Part shown: piece by piece, positions 1 to 15,900 of the stretch | How positions within the stretch are numbered: position 1 is the first letter of the stretch | Layout: the number at the start of each line of letters is the position of its first letter | DNA from: Macrobrachium rosenbergii | Taxonomy: Eukaryota; Arthropoda; Malacostraca; Decapoda; Palaemonidae | DNA: 64,000 nt | Reading direction: 5' to 3' | Assembly: GCF_040412425.1 (NCBI RefSeq) | Contig: NC_089789.1 | Span: forward strand, 41,907,606-41,971,605 | Notes under the pieces: model-generated | What the model was told of the DNA's origin: nothing | Database searches by the model: none | What the model saw: the letters and a program-made list of their open reading frames with translations, nothing else | Position numbers and translations under genes: made by a program

Positions 1-1061
1 GTTGAATGACTTTTGTATATAATTATCTCAAAACGCAGAGTTCTGCTAAGCTCCTTTCTGGCTAATGTCAAGCTGTGAATTCCGATGTGCCATGACATCA
101 CATCCTATATTTTTTCCTGTCTTCCTTTCTATGCAGATGTTTGTTTTAGAAAAGAAGGGGGACTGTCGGTCTACGTCTTTAGAATATACACTCTTTACGC
201 AGTAAATAGCATGGATCGTGGCCAGCTTTCCTGCACCGCAGATTAGGGAAGAAGACATCCGTGCTTAGACTGACGGACCAAAGCATACCAACTCTTTATA
301 CTCCTTACGAGGGTTGCATTCTTTTAAAGAGGGCTTTGGCTTTTCTGACACGATTACCGGCCGCTCAGAATAGCAGCGTTGCCCCGTGGCTTACAGAAAG
401 CCATTTCGATCTAACTACAAAACAACAGTAATTGTTTGATTGCGCCTAAAGCTTCGTGCCACTCAGTGGCCATGAAGCAATAATTCATGCTATGTGTTTA
501 CGTCGATCATGATTTCCTGATCAAGTTCCAACTTAAACTAGACCGAAATTAACTTTACGTGATGTTATTTAAGTTTTTATTTTATCTCAAAAGAAGTTAC
601 AGAATCACCTTTTGACTCAGATACACAAATAGGCCTAAACCGGAGGTGGTAAAGAATCCCATAGCTTAATCACGTTGGGAAAGGAACAGTCATATAACTC
701 AGCATGATAAAGGTTACTGATCTCTTCAATGTGATTTTGCGAAGGGGTTGGTGGGTGTTCCTGAACCAAGCGAGAAGGCGTGAGGGTGGATTCTTTCAAT
801 ATCAAATAATTTTATAGATCAGGGGAAGCATACAGTTATTGCATCATCAACAAGAACGGAGAAACAACTTCTGATCATTGCACAGAGAAGAGAAGTAGAG
901 CCATAAGCAGCCAGGAAATAAAGACAGAAAGATGACGAAAGATTCTTCAGAACCTTACGGGAAGGATGACAAAGCGTTCGTAACTCGGGAAAGATGGTAC
1001 TAGCCAAAACTTTTGTCATAAAACGTTCGAGCTGCAAGTATGGCGACGCTCGTGATATGTG
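1..1061. other. No gene recognised
   Basis: About 1 kb of unique-looking sequence with only short open frames (the longest about 70 codons), none with a recognisable domain. I see no element here. Confidence 0.5.
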
Positions 1062-1105
<44 letters not shown>

Positions 1106-1143
1106 TGTGTGTGTGTGTGTGTTGTGTGTGTGTGTGTGTGTGT
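1062..1143. repeat. Compound (TA)n(TG)n microsatellite
   Basis: A (TA)n tract runs directly into a (TG)n tract, which is interrupted twice by single-base slips (TGTTGTG). Confidence 0.97.
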
Positions 1144-1689
1144 TTAGTTCCCTAACTCAAGTTTCAGTGAAAGGTGAAACTGCGTCACCAAATTCATAAG
1201 AACATCATAGATTTAAATAAAAAAAAAAAGTACGATTATCCCAATATATTTACGAAGGCACAGTTGCTTCCAAGCTGTGGTCTTAACCACAAAACGAGTG
1301 AGGTTGAAGAAACGAAAGAAAAATGAAGCAAATAAAATTGAATAAGTAAAAAATAAAGTGGCAATCGACGCCTTGTTTCGTACCCAACGCCCGGGTCTTC
1401 AGATAGTGGAACTATGAGCTATTCACTCGCTCGCGTTATCAGAGTTGAAGTACATGTATTTTGTCATGCGGTGGGCTTTCAAGCAGACTTTGCTTGCATG
1501 ATGAGTGTGGATAATCTTACGAAATAAACAACTCTGCTGTGAGAATTCATAAGCTCGTGATGGTCCCATGTCCTGATAAAAGAATGGGTGCGGTTGAGCG
1601 CTGAACGCCATATTCTTGCACAAATAAACAAAAAATTAAGGTATCCTGAAGCATACAGCAAACCTTAGCGGCCTGAGGCAAGAGGCAAC
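1144..1689. other. No gene recognised
   Basis: Unique-looking sequence with a short poly(A) run near 1218. Overlapping minus-strand open frames of 60-69 codons at 1423-1756 have no domain and partly arise from the tandem repeat next to them. Confidence 0.45.
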
Positions 1690-1806
1690 GGGTTATAACG
1701 AGACCCAGTGGAAGCAAAACCAGCGTAAGGGTTATAACGAGACCCAGTGGAAGCAAAACTAGCGTAAGGGTTATAACGAGGCCCAGTGGAAGTAAAACTA
1801 GCGTAA
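1690..1806. repeat. 39-bp tandem repeat, three copies
   Basis: Units start with GGGTTATAACGAG at 1690, 1729 and 1768 and differ by one to three bases. The period is a multiple of three, which keeps a spurious minus-strand frame open. Confidence 0.95.
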
Positions 1807-2440
1807 GAACAAAGGAGACGCCGTGAGCGAACTTATAATCGCGTATCTTATCACATGAATTATATCATATCGCTGTGAATGTAATCATTAAAAAAAAAGT
1901 AATAAAAAATGGAAGTTTACGCTCCGGTATTACGCTGTTGTGGTCTGTAACGCATTGCCTTTCGACATTATACTGATAATGAAATATGTGCATTGCTAAT
2001 ACTATAAGATGCAGTACAACAGTTGATGAAGTAGTAAACGAACTTGATTAAAAAAAAAAAACTTGATTTGAACAGACGCTTAAGCAGAGGCTCTTGTTTA
2101 AAGAGTTACCTCACTAGTACTACCTTCAATTGAAGTACAGATCAACAGCTTTGACGATAAGTAGGATAATGCTGAAGATATTATGACCTAAATAGGAGAC
2201 ATAACGAGGGACGTGAAGAGTGGGATGAACGGGAAAAGGCTGAAAATCAAAGCTAAAACAACAATGTGTACCCTCTTCTGTACATATACTGCGTCGTATA
2301 AATGTGTATTGAGAGTGTCGCAGGTTCAATCGGTGGGTTTGTGACCTTGTGGAAGGCCGTAGAGGCGCCATGTACAGTCGTACTCACCTTGAACTACGCC
2401 GTTTGTTGGTTCCTGGATGAGTCTACGAGATCAGCCTAAG
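1807..2440. other. No gene recognised
   Basis: AT-rich with poly(A) runs near 1889 and 2048. No supported gene or element. Confidence 0.45.
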
Positions 2441-2492
2441 CGCGCGCGCGAGCGTGTGTGTGTGTGTGTGTGTGTATGTGTGTGTGTGTGTG
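2441..2492. repeat. (CG)n/(TG)n microsatellite
   Basis: Five CG units, then a (TG)n tract with one interruption. The CG block may be the ancestral, undeaminated form. Confidence 0.93.
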
Positions 2493-2587
2493 GCTTCTTC
2501 CATAAATGTCTGCTGAATCCGGCGAGATTCAGATGGGCGCGTACTTAAGATAACGTGGTCTAATGTCAGAAGTTTAGACCTGAAAGG

Positions 2588-5760
<3,173 letters not shown>

Positions 5761-6200
5761 GTTTGGTTGAGATGGGATATCATGGTGGGATACCTTGATT
5801 GTTTGGTTAGGATGGGATAGCTTGGTGCGATATCATGACTGTTTGGTTAGGATACGATATCTTGATGGGATATGTTGACTGTTTGCTTGAGATGGGATAT
5901 CTTGGTGGGATATGTTGATTGTTTGGTTAGGATTGGATTTGTTGATGGGATATGTTGACTCTGGTTGGGATGGGATATTTTGGTGGGGCATCTTGACTGT
6001 TTGGTTAGCACTGGATATCTTGATGGTATGTGTTGACTGTTTGCTTAGGATGGAATTTGTTGATAGGATATCGTGACTGGTTAGGATGGGATATCTGGAC
6101 TGTTTGCTTGGGACGGAATATCTTACTGGGATATGTTGACTGTTTGGTTAGGCTGGGATACCATGGTGGGATATCTTGACTGTTTGCACGGGATAGGATA
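5761..6200. repeat. 40-bp minisatellite, about 11 degenerate copies
   Basis: GTTTGGTTAGGATGGGATAT-type units recur at 5761, 5801, 5841, 5881, 5921, 5961, about 5999, 6039, and on to about 6180. The period is 38-40 bp, with unit cores GGTGGGATATCTTGACT. Copies diverge by 10-25%. Confidence 0.93.
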
Positions 6201-8065
6201 TCTGCCATCTTAGTCTCTTGAATGAGAGGAATGGTAGTGGTGTGGATCAAGCTAGCCTTATGCCAGCAGAGGCCCTTTCCCCAAGGCAGTCCCCATAAGT
6301 GTGGCAAGCTGTAAAAGGGAGTGTGAAACTTGCTGTGGACCTCTTGACGATTTAACCAAAGGACACGCAACAAGAGCATTCCCCCATGTCCTCTTGACCA
6401 AAGATGAAGCCAGTCCCGATTTACAGCTTGAGTGACTGAAGGGCATCAGGCCGGAGTCGAACCACAGGCCTTGCAAATGCGAGCATGATGATATGTCACT
6501 AATTCTAGAATATTTTTGGCAGAAGGGGAGACGCACCATCTACCCGAACATAGATCTCACAATGAAGCATACGATGTGGCATAACTTACACTAAACAAAT
6601 CCCACGAGCTAACCTCATTTGAAAATCCAGAAAAGTAAACTACTGTATTTTATGACTAGGCTAGTACGCAAAGGTATGCATTGTGATTAATGCTTTTTAT
6701 TAGTATTATTATTGTTCCGAAGACAGAGCGCTTGCATGAACATTTTAAATTTGCCGCCAACTGGATAACCATAACGTACAAGGCTTCAGGATTGCGATCT
6801 CCTTGGTCTAAAGACGCAGAGGAAATTAACCTGTTTTGGCTGTTTCAGCGGTATGCAATGTCAGTATACAAAACGTTAAAATGCATGACACACTGGCAAT
6901 TAAACAGATCAAAATAAATACCGAACATAATTCGAGGGAACATGCAGTTCGCTGCGATGCCATGTTTCTCGGTGTCTCTCTGTATATTACATCATTTGTT
7001 AACGAAGTTTATTTTCTTTTAAATAACAGTTTTTGTCTATGTCTTTCTTTTATGAAATAGACAGTGTATTTTGTGACGTCCGTACGGTTTTTTTTTTCAA
7101 CTTCGCTATTTCTGACTGAAATTATGCCATCAAGGACGAATCCTCCATTTAAAACGTTACTTTTGGGTGGTGGTATTACGAAAGATATCAGTTATATTAA
7201 ATTATCTAAATATTGTCACGTTATCGTCAATATTACAACGAATTTGTTAATGTAAATAAAATAAACCCCAAAGACCACCCACGCTGATTCATACAGAATC
7301 ATACTCTGAAAAGACAGGGTGAGAAGTTAGTGAGGGTTCTCGCTCTAAAAAGTTGGACATATCCTTTACGGAAGATGTAAACAAGACATTCAAAATTTGT
7401 AAGTTAGGATGTCATCCCCGCAAAATAAGACTCGATTAATTAAATATACAATAAATTACTATCGCAAAAAGGTGAACCAGATACCCTCCTTATCCAGAAA
7501 TATAATCGTTTGAATTCAGGCTAATTAATTTCATAAACGAACAGCTGTCTCTAATGATACATAGATGACATTGCTCAGCAGGGCGAGATTTTGTGAAGGA
7601 ATTCGAGAGAATGCAATACATGATAGATCCTTCCGTGGGTCCTCTACCCATGAGACATAGCTAAAAGGGGTATGTGTTCAGTATATGCGTGACCGCACCC
7701 TATTTCTTAAAATAGGCGATGGGAGAGGGAACATGAGACTTAGAGGATAGCGCTTTCTGAGGTGGCGATAAAATTAGTAACTCAAGATGCAATTAGACCA
7801 CTTATTGCGTCTATCTTGGCAAACTTGACTGACGAGGGTTAGTGATGAAGAGGCTAAGTGCTGATAAATCTGGACAAGTGTTTAAATCATGAAATCTGAA
7901 GAATGTGATGAGGGTTTGTGCACGTAAATAGCAATTGTAAGCAAATAGAAAGCGGATATACACAATTTATAGCGAATTCGTATGGTTTCCGAAGAGATGG
8001 GGTTTCCCGAAACTTTGGACCCACGTTTTCCTACTGTATTAAACGACGATATGTATGAAATGTTC

Positions 8066-8066
<1 letters not shown>
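6201..8066. other. No gene recognised
   Basis: Overlapping minus-strand frames at 6005-6539 (124 and 93 codons) partly read through the minisatellite and lack a domain. The rest is AT-rich with nothing I can name. Confidence 0.45.

Positions 8067-8159
<93 letters not shown>
8067..8159. repeat. (TA)n microsatellite with two slips
   Basis: Dinucleotide run interrupted by TGATA and TAATA. It produces a low-complexity I/Y-rich open frame on the minus strand that is not a gene. Confidence 0.97.
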
Positions 8160-8162
<3 letters not shown>

Positions 8163-8253
8163 TGACAAAGAATGATGCAAAGAGCCAATGCGTTAGTTTT
8201 GTTCTAAAAAACAGGTGTTGTACATGAAAGGCATAAAAATTAATTTTTACATC

Positions 8254-8512
8254 CATTTTTCGGACGTTGTAAAGATCCGCAACCCCAGAGTACCCATGTA
8301 AAGATTGGCTATCCTCAGAATGAACTTGTTAACATCAGCCACCCCCAGTACTGAACACGGCGAAGGGACATTCCATTTGGCCGACAACAAACAGATGCAC
8401 CGCCAGTATCAGAATGAGCTTGTTAACATCAGCCACCCCAAATATTAGCTTGTTAAGATAAACAACCCTCAGGTACTCTGGGGTTGCTGTTCTTTACAAC
8501 GTCCCATTTTTC
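8254..8512. mobile_element. Small non-autonomous DNA transposon (MITE-like), 243 bp, with 8-bp target duplication
   Basis: The element is 8262-8504. Its ends are inverted: GGACGTTGTAAAGA...CAACCCCAGAGTACC on the left matches GGTACTCTGGGGTTG...TCTTTACAACGTCC on the right, about 33 bp with one small indel. Both sides are flanked by a perfect 8-bp direct repeat, CATTTTTC (8254-8261 and 8505-8512). Inside are two copies of an AGAATGARCTTGTTAACATC motif. It has no coding capacity. Eight-base duplications are known for the hAT and P superfamilies; which applies is not determined. Confidence 0.88.
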
Positions 8513-8799
8513 TTTCTGTTAATTTTCTTATATCACATTACTCTCTAATTTGTTTTCCTCACTGGAATGCTAGGGGCCAGATTTTTCCATTTTTCCAGTA
8601 GAGAATGAAAGGTCTTTCATAATTTGGGAAGCGTTTGTTGGCTCATCTGCAGTTCATTTACAGTAGTCGCATGACTTCCTAGAGCTTTCCTTTTCATGAA
8701 CCAGCTTTTACACCATCCCCTTTTACCTAGTGCCACTCTCCTCTTCCCACATATGCCTACTGTATCAATAAGGCACACAATGCCAGTCGCTTTCAGTTC

Positions 8800-9060
8800 T
8801 ACTGGTTATGAGCCATGCTGCAATTGTCGTACTGCGCTTACCTCGACCCAGACACGGTTGTGTGGACAACAGACTTGTTTGTTTACTGATTTTGTCTTCC
8901 AGTGGACTATAAGTCTCTCATACAAAGTCAGGTCGTGTGGATGGGGCTTTACTTGTTTCTGCAGTTTTGCTTTACTGCCATTAATCAGAACTGTATCATC
9001 AGCTATTTCATGCTCCTGTAAATTTCCTACCATGCAACCTTGCACCTCCATATATTGTCC
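8800..9060 (-). pseudogene. Reverse-transcriptase remnant of a non-LTR retrotransposon
   Basis: The minus-strand frame reads GCMVGNLQEHEIADDTVLI, then NGSKAKLQKQV. This resembles the RT palm (Y/F-A-D-D-T-V-L-I-A-D-S-E-x-K-L-Q-x-L-V) of LINE ORF2, with the usual Tyr/Phe before ADD changed to Ile. Downstream LIVHWKTKSVNK could be the KxxVNxxKSKV segment. It is short, mutated and without flanking domains, so it is a fossil. Moderate confidence. Confidence 0.5.
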
Positions 9061-9750
9061 TTTATCGAGTATCTTGCATCAAGTCAGTGAATTTATTGAA
9101 CAGCCAGGAGACTTTACAACCACATTCTCAGACTAGCTTCTACACCGCACGGTCATTCCCTTCCTCACATATTTGCCTCAGTCATAAAATTTTATCAATC
9201 CATTTGTCAGATTGTTTTCCCCCTTTACTTTCAAACTGCTTTCATACAGCTGCCAAAACAAACACTTGAGTCATTATGTCAAAGTGACTTAAGGTTTGGG
9301 GGTCAGCTTAAGTTGTGTGGGTTAGGACAGAAGTCACAATGTTTAGGCATAAGCTACCACTCCTAATACAACTTTAATTGCTTTGATTCAGTTGGAATGC
9401 ACAGGCAAAAGATGGTCTCATTTTGTTTTAAATCTACACCCAGTAATCCCCAGCTTCCAGGAACTTGATATGGGTATACAGTAAATGTTTCACTAAAAGA
9501 TGAATGATACTGTAATTCATACCATGAACATTTTTTGAGACTTCTGTATTGCTATAATGTAATCTTTGGTGATGAGGTAAACTAACCACTAATGAAAATT
9601 AAGGCCTAAAATAAAGCTTAAAGTGAAAGGTTTCAAAAGACATATTTCCAGTACTCATATTTTATGAAAAAAATACATCATTAAAACTAAATCACTGCAC
9701 ATTTGTTTACATACAATACAAAAACTTCATCTAGAAGCACACTGCAACAT
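9061..9750. other. KICS2 3' flank, no gene recognised
   Basis: This includes the KICS2 3' UTR on the minus strand. I see no AATAAA close to the stop; an ATTAAA-type signal on the minus strand lies near 9366. Confidence 0.4.
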
Positions 9751-9915
9751 TTACTTGGGTTTTAGATTTGCAAAAACCTTACTGCATCGTAACTGTGTTG
9801 TTATATCATACACAAAGTCCTTAATGTAACTGTCTTTTTCTGATTTTCTTGACTCGAAAATAACAACCAGAGTTATTCTTGGCTCAACCCTGCACAGGAA
9901 GTATGTCGCACCAAT
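9751..9915 (-). CDS. KICS2: KICS2 coding exon 9, C-terminus and stop
   Basis: 165 nt including the stop, acceptor TTCCAG. It encodes the C-terminal 54 residues: IGATYFLCRVEPRITLVVIF, ESRKSEKDSYIKDF and KVFANLKPK. The termini match the family, so the end of the protein is intact. Confidence 0.92.
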   Translation of the reverse strand: MGATYFLCRVEPRITLVVIFESRKSEKDSYIKDFVYDITTQLRCSKVFANLKPK

Positions 9916-12900
9916 CTGGAAAGAAAAGATGATTAGAACAACTATGTACTTTCTTATCACAGGTATCAAAATTCATTTTGGGTTTTCTCATGGAGTATAA
10001 AATTTTCAATTAAGAGTATCAAAAGTTGGAAGAATAAATCCCTATTTTCTCGTACCTTTTACTGCAATGGCTGCTGATTAAAGGAGGTAAGGAAAAGAGA
10101 ATTCTGATTTGTTTTGACTCGGTTGCAGTCTGCTATAACAATTTCCGAGGTTGGGAGGTAAAAGTCCGATGCAAAATTTTGATACGGTACTTGTATTGAA
10201 ATACTAAAAATATTTTAAAAATCTAAAATCTTGAAACATCTGATACAGTAAAGGATTATATTCAAACTGGTGATTTAGAAATCCTTTCCATAGAACACCA
10301 CCTTGCGTAATTTGTCTCGATTTTGTAAAGTACCATCCATGAACCAAAAAAATAATCCATCAGTTTATTGAATTTTTTTAAACTGGGCATCTGATAGCAG
10401 CAACTGTGACATAAACCACTGTCACTCCTATCTAAATCCTTTCTTCCAACCAGAGATACTATTTCCTAAGCATCAAAATGTGATTAACTGAAAAAGTACC
10501 TTTCAAGGTAAGTGCACGTTTCATGATTTTGTAGTGATACACAAGTAACCGATTTGGTATTAACAAGAGTCTGCATTTGTGTATGCTGACATATTTACTA
10601 TTCAAAATAACTCGACAACATATTCCAACAGGTAAGTGAAGAGAATAAGCTATCAGCTTGACGGCTGAGTGAATCTAACAGCAATTTGAAAATAATAATT
10701 TCACCTGCTGATCAAAGAAATGTATAACTCTGTCCATCAATTCTTGCTCGTTGCTTCTGTCTGAAACACGCATGACAATGCTTGGCCATTTGTCCCTTGG
10801 TCGTGTCTGAGAATAGGAAAAAAGACTGTTTATATATGGTACACATATACTGTGTGCATACTCCTTTGTATAACATCATTTACCTTAAATGCAGTGTGAC
10901 AAGAATATTCCTAGTCCTACTGGCCAAGTATTCCAGATGTAACTGACCTGCTCTTGTTCTACTTCTTTTGCTCAGTCAATTTATCAAAACTTTGCTTGCT
11001 GCAACAGATATCTATTACATTATCTTTATCAGTACACTGATCATATAGTAAATTAAGAATAACAAAAGGAAATCCATACTGCTATTACTGCAGCTGCATT
11101 ATGTACATGATCATAATATGGCTGTATTTCTTAAACAGAATCTCCTAATTTTGTGTGTGTGTATTATAACATTAAATGAGAAAGCTGTCAGAACGATATC
11201 ATATGAGTGAAACGGACATGATCTGAAGAGGAGTTAAATCTTATGATTAAACTTTTTTTCATTTGTATGTTGTTAAAGTGTATAAAACATGAAACAAATA
11301 CCCATAAAAAATAAAAAATAAGAAAAAGAGGTAAATGCCTTTAAACACCTATCTGAAAGGCCTGGATAACCGACTAGTTAAACTAGTACGATAATCTTGG
11401 AATAGATGGGAGAAATTGCACAAGACAGAAAGTGGTAAGAACTCACTTCACATATGAACAACCTTTACTTACAGGTGGATATGAAAATATGGCAGGATAA
11501 CTTTCCAAGCCTTTTGGTGGCTGAACAAGCTCCTCTGGATGGTGATAACCAGCTCCCTGGTAATCTTCCACACCTGCTGCCTCAAATACCAGACAAACAC
11601 TAGAAGCATCAGTCTTTCGTACAAATGTTTGAATCCTGCAATGATGAAATTTGTTTTAAAAACTGATCATAAAAAACTTACTATACTCCGCTATACTTTT
11701 AAAACACTGAAGATTCACTCTCCTTTTCTTTCAGTCTTCTACTTCCTTATTATTCGGTTTCTCTTTCCACAAAAATATATTCATCCAACTGGGATAAAAC
11801 CATTCTACAGGTACCAAAAACTGTCTGTTTCTTTTACGGATAGATTATCAAATAGATGAGTCAGATCAATGAGCCAAATTCTTCCTTAATTAATGTACAG
11901 TATAAACTAATAATTTTTTTTAATGATGCAGCATAAAAGATATAGCAATCAGTACAAATGCAAAATTAATCCAAAATTATTAAAAGATAATCAGGATCAC
12001 AAGATAATTTAAGGTAATATCTTCGAATCCTTATTTCCTAAAATATATACAAAATTCCACTTAGTGCAAGAACATTAACAATTAAAAAATGGACGGCTTT
12101 GTAATGTGATCTTTCACTGTGCTTACATAAACATCACATTAAAATTGAAGTTGCTGAAAGCTGTGCTGTCCAAAGGCTTGGAAAAAGACTAAGAGCTGAA
12201 AGATTGAGATGGTCTGGCCATTTAATGAAAATGGAAGACAAGCAGCTAGATAATAAAATTTAGACAAGGAGGTAGCAGAACAGAAACCAATAGAGGCCAG
12301 GAATCAACTAGGAGGGCATGAGTCAGTACCCAAACCAGAGGGGAATTTAGGCAGTGTGTTAAAGATGATTTTGTTAAAAATAAACAGTTGGACGTACAAA
12401 GAAATAATGTGTGATGGTGCAAATAAACTGTCCAGTATTCTAGATTATACATGTGTTATTCTTGTGACTGAGTCAATTATATATCTAAGTGCAGGCAGTT
12501 AAAAAGAGAGAAATATTGTATAATAAAGCAAATACAGTATATCTATAAATACAGTATAAGATTCCCCAAATTTTGAGGATAATATAACCTGCAACACCTT
12601 CATTATACAAATACAAAAAAATAGTTTATAAGAAAGTTGATAAATTGGTCATGAAAAAACCGAGGCAATTTTCTGCCTCTCGAACACCACAATATGAATA
12701 ATTTATTGGCAACTTAAGTTGATATACCTCCATATAAAGATTGCAAGATACAGGGCAGGATAAAACTACTACTTAGTCTACACAAAATAAGTTCTTCGAC
12801 TAAGAGACAACTTACTTAGATACATAATCGCAGGCCTGTCGCGATGTGTATGATTTCATGTCTGCAACAGAACTCTGGGCTGCCAATGTTTCATGGAAGT

Positions 12901-15900
12901 ATAGTGAAAATTTTGAGACAAAAGCAGCTTTTGCTTGCCACAGCCACTGATACAAAATTGGTAATGGGGATGACTTCAGGAAGCTAGACCCAAAACCATA
13001 TTTTTTCGTCTGAAAAAGAAAAATCACAATTGATGATGCACTGTATATCTAAACAGAGACAGTACACATATGAAAGTCTGCTGAAGAGTAAATTACTATT
13101 CTCGTGTCAATGAAAATTTAACTGGCATTCAAGATTTCCAAATATATCTGTGCATAACATAATGCATATTCTTGTAATGACTGGGTAAAGCTGAAATACT
13201 AAATTCATGAGCAATGAGAGAGCATGAAATTTCAAAAGAAATTAAAATACTTTACTTCCCAGGATCAAAACATCAAAACTTTTAAATAAATTTATTACTG
13301 GTTGTTTACACACACACCAAAGGTTCACACTATGCACTCTTTCACTCCAAACTTTTACAGCCATACAGTAAGTAAATATGCTGAAAACCTAGCAAGGACA
13401 GAGCCAACTGTTGCCATAGTGTGAAGTGAGGCAACTGCCTGTCAAGCTTCATCGAGCTTGATCAGAACCAAGTCTTGTGCAAGCCACCAGTACTGGGATA
13501 GAAGTGTGATGTTCTTCTACAGGTTAACAGCTAACTACTTTACAGTATAAAGGTATGGTCTACCTGCTCAAAGAAGCATGAGAGCGAGATAGATAGACTA
13601 TGGTGAAAATAATGCTAAGGCTAGTACTTTGGAAATCTTGATGGCTGATGTTACCACAGACCCTAATTTGGTCTTGGGAAACTTGTGGGAGTCAATGCCA
13701 AATTTACACCTTAGCCAGAAAATTTCAAGAAATGAGACACATGCTTTCCTTATCATACCTTTGAATCAGAATACCACCATATTCATGGAAATAAGAAACT
13801 GCTTGTGATGAAGAGAAAAGAAGAATGAGGTTTAGCCTCTTGAGGGCTCAAAGTAAGCAAAAATCATTCTCTTTGCTTCATCAAACAAACCTGACAAAGC
13901 AGAAATGGTGAATGGTTTCACTGGTTTGGCCAACCCATCTACAAAAGGAATTCTGCAATGAAATTCAGTGCAGAAGAGAAGATTATGACTTCATTCTCTG
14001 ATAAGGAAACCTGAATCAAGGAATTTTATATGCAATAATCAAAGTAACCATGAATACTTTTCATGAGGGTTAAGTCCTTCATGAACCTATGAGAGGCATA
14101 AAATGTACTTGTGAAAAGTCTTGCTATAGGGTCTAACTTGTGAGAGGTACTCAAGAGGAGAATAGTGATCTAAGTTGTCTCTAACATGGATAATCAAGTT
14201 AGAGTAGTGTTTTCCTGGTGACTATCCTAAACAGTTGGGTAAGTTGTTCTGTATTACTCTATTGAGTGCCTGTGTTTGGTTCCTTGGCAGGATAAACAAA
14301 ATCCATCATCTCAAACTAGAGTTTTGTTATCTTTTAATAATTTATTCTTAAGTTACTCCTTTGTTCAGAGAACCACATTTGTAAATGTATACTACATATG
14401 ATTTTCTTAAAAACCTCCTCTGACTAATTCTATATCTATGGCACACACAATACCCTATAAAAGATGAGTACATTACTACTTGCAAAACAACTGAGCAAGA
14501 TGCTATTTAGTATAAAACAACACTCATGATTTAACTGCATAAGCTTGGAAACATTACCTCCTTTGACTGTACGAATGAGTGCCAGTTGTTGAGTTTAGAA
14601 TTGGCATCATGCAGAGATATCAGAGAAGGCAGAAATCTCCATGACTGCATGTCTATTTGACCTCTCAGGAGATGCACTTGGATGTCACATTCATAACTGC
14701 AAATGGAAAAAAAACACTGTAAGTGGTGTCACAGATCTTTCTGTGCTGCTGTCAACTAATACATGGGTTTACATTTGAGCAAGTGTTAAAGAAAGTAAAA
14801 TACTGTAATTACAAATACAGTTCTTCACCGTCACTGCGTAAAATGAACTGTCAAGACAAGTTTGACACCCTATAGCATACAGCACCATTACGAATAATTG
14901 CTCATGATTATCTGAAAGATATAATGGATCAAAGCTTCCTCATAATTAAATAAGCAGTTCTTCTACTTTACCCAAGGCACTGTATCACTGTAATTCTAAT
15001 GCAATGTAGAAATTACACTAAAAATCAGTTTTAATACAATGGTGGCATTAAACAGTAGAAAAATTACTTATAAAAAATCATGATTATCATGTAGTGGTAG
15101 ATCAGTACAGCCTTGTTAATTTAGCCCTAAGCAAACTTAAAAAAAAAAAAAAGCTTTTTCATGTGAACACATTTTTGACAGATTTTCCCATTACAGTACT
15201 GTATTGGGTTGGATGTCTTTTTAGGAGCATTGGACACCTAATGTTTTTTGGGTTGGGCACCAACTGTATTTGTGAATTATACCTACTATATATTTTGGGG
15301 GGTCTGTCTTTTTTTTGAAGGGGTTTGGATATTTGGATTTGGGGAGAGGGGTTGGCAGCTGATGTCTACGTTTTGCGGGGTTAGACATTTAGTTTCCCAG
15401 GGAGACTGGACATACAGTATACCGTTTAATAATAGAAAGAAGTAGGTAGGAGACCTTTCCTATAGTGTAACCAAATGCTTTCAGTAACCACTGGTGTTTG
15501 GACATGCATAGAAGTAAAATGATTTTTAATCTAAAAGTGAAATTATAATACCGTTAACTAATACATTAAGACTTTATAAAATACTTTACCTGCACCATTA
15601 AATCAAATGTCTTGAGTTATAGAGGGCTTGTCAGGACACAGCCATGAACACTTACGTGAAGTTTGTTTTGACAGCTGACAGAAGAGGGTGATGAAAACTT
15701 CTGGCATGGTTGGTACTAATATCGCTCAGGATTGACAACAGCTCCTCGAAGTTCATTAGGCGACCCATGGACATTGCAGTCATTTTTTCATAACTTGGAC
15801 TTGAGTTAAGGTTCACAAATTTTCATGGAAACTTTTCTGTATATTGTTCAGGTACTGTATCTGAATATTTATGGATCTAAATCTTTACAATATTCTGAAC

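Noticed and set aside
6005..6539. Two overlapping minus-strand open frames (124 and 93 codons)
   Set aside because: One reads through the 40-bp minisatellite, the other lacks any domain or splice partner.
7882..8256. 124-codon minus-strand open frame
   Set aside because: Its middle is a (TA)n microsatellite and the ends have no recognisable domain.
8696..9136. 146-codon plus-strand open frame
   Set aside because: It is antisense to the reverse-transcriptase remnant and has no domain of its own.
15094..15445. Plus-strand open frames with hydrophobic, Gly/Phe-rich content
   Set aside because: They lie in a KICS2 intron within a G/T-rich low-complexity stretch and lack recognisable features.
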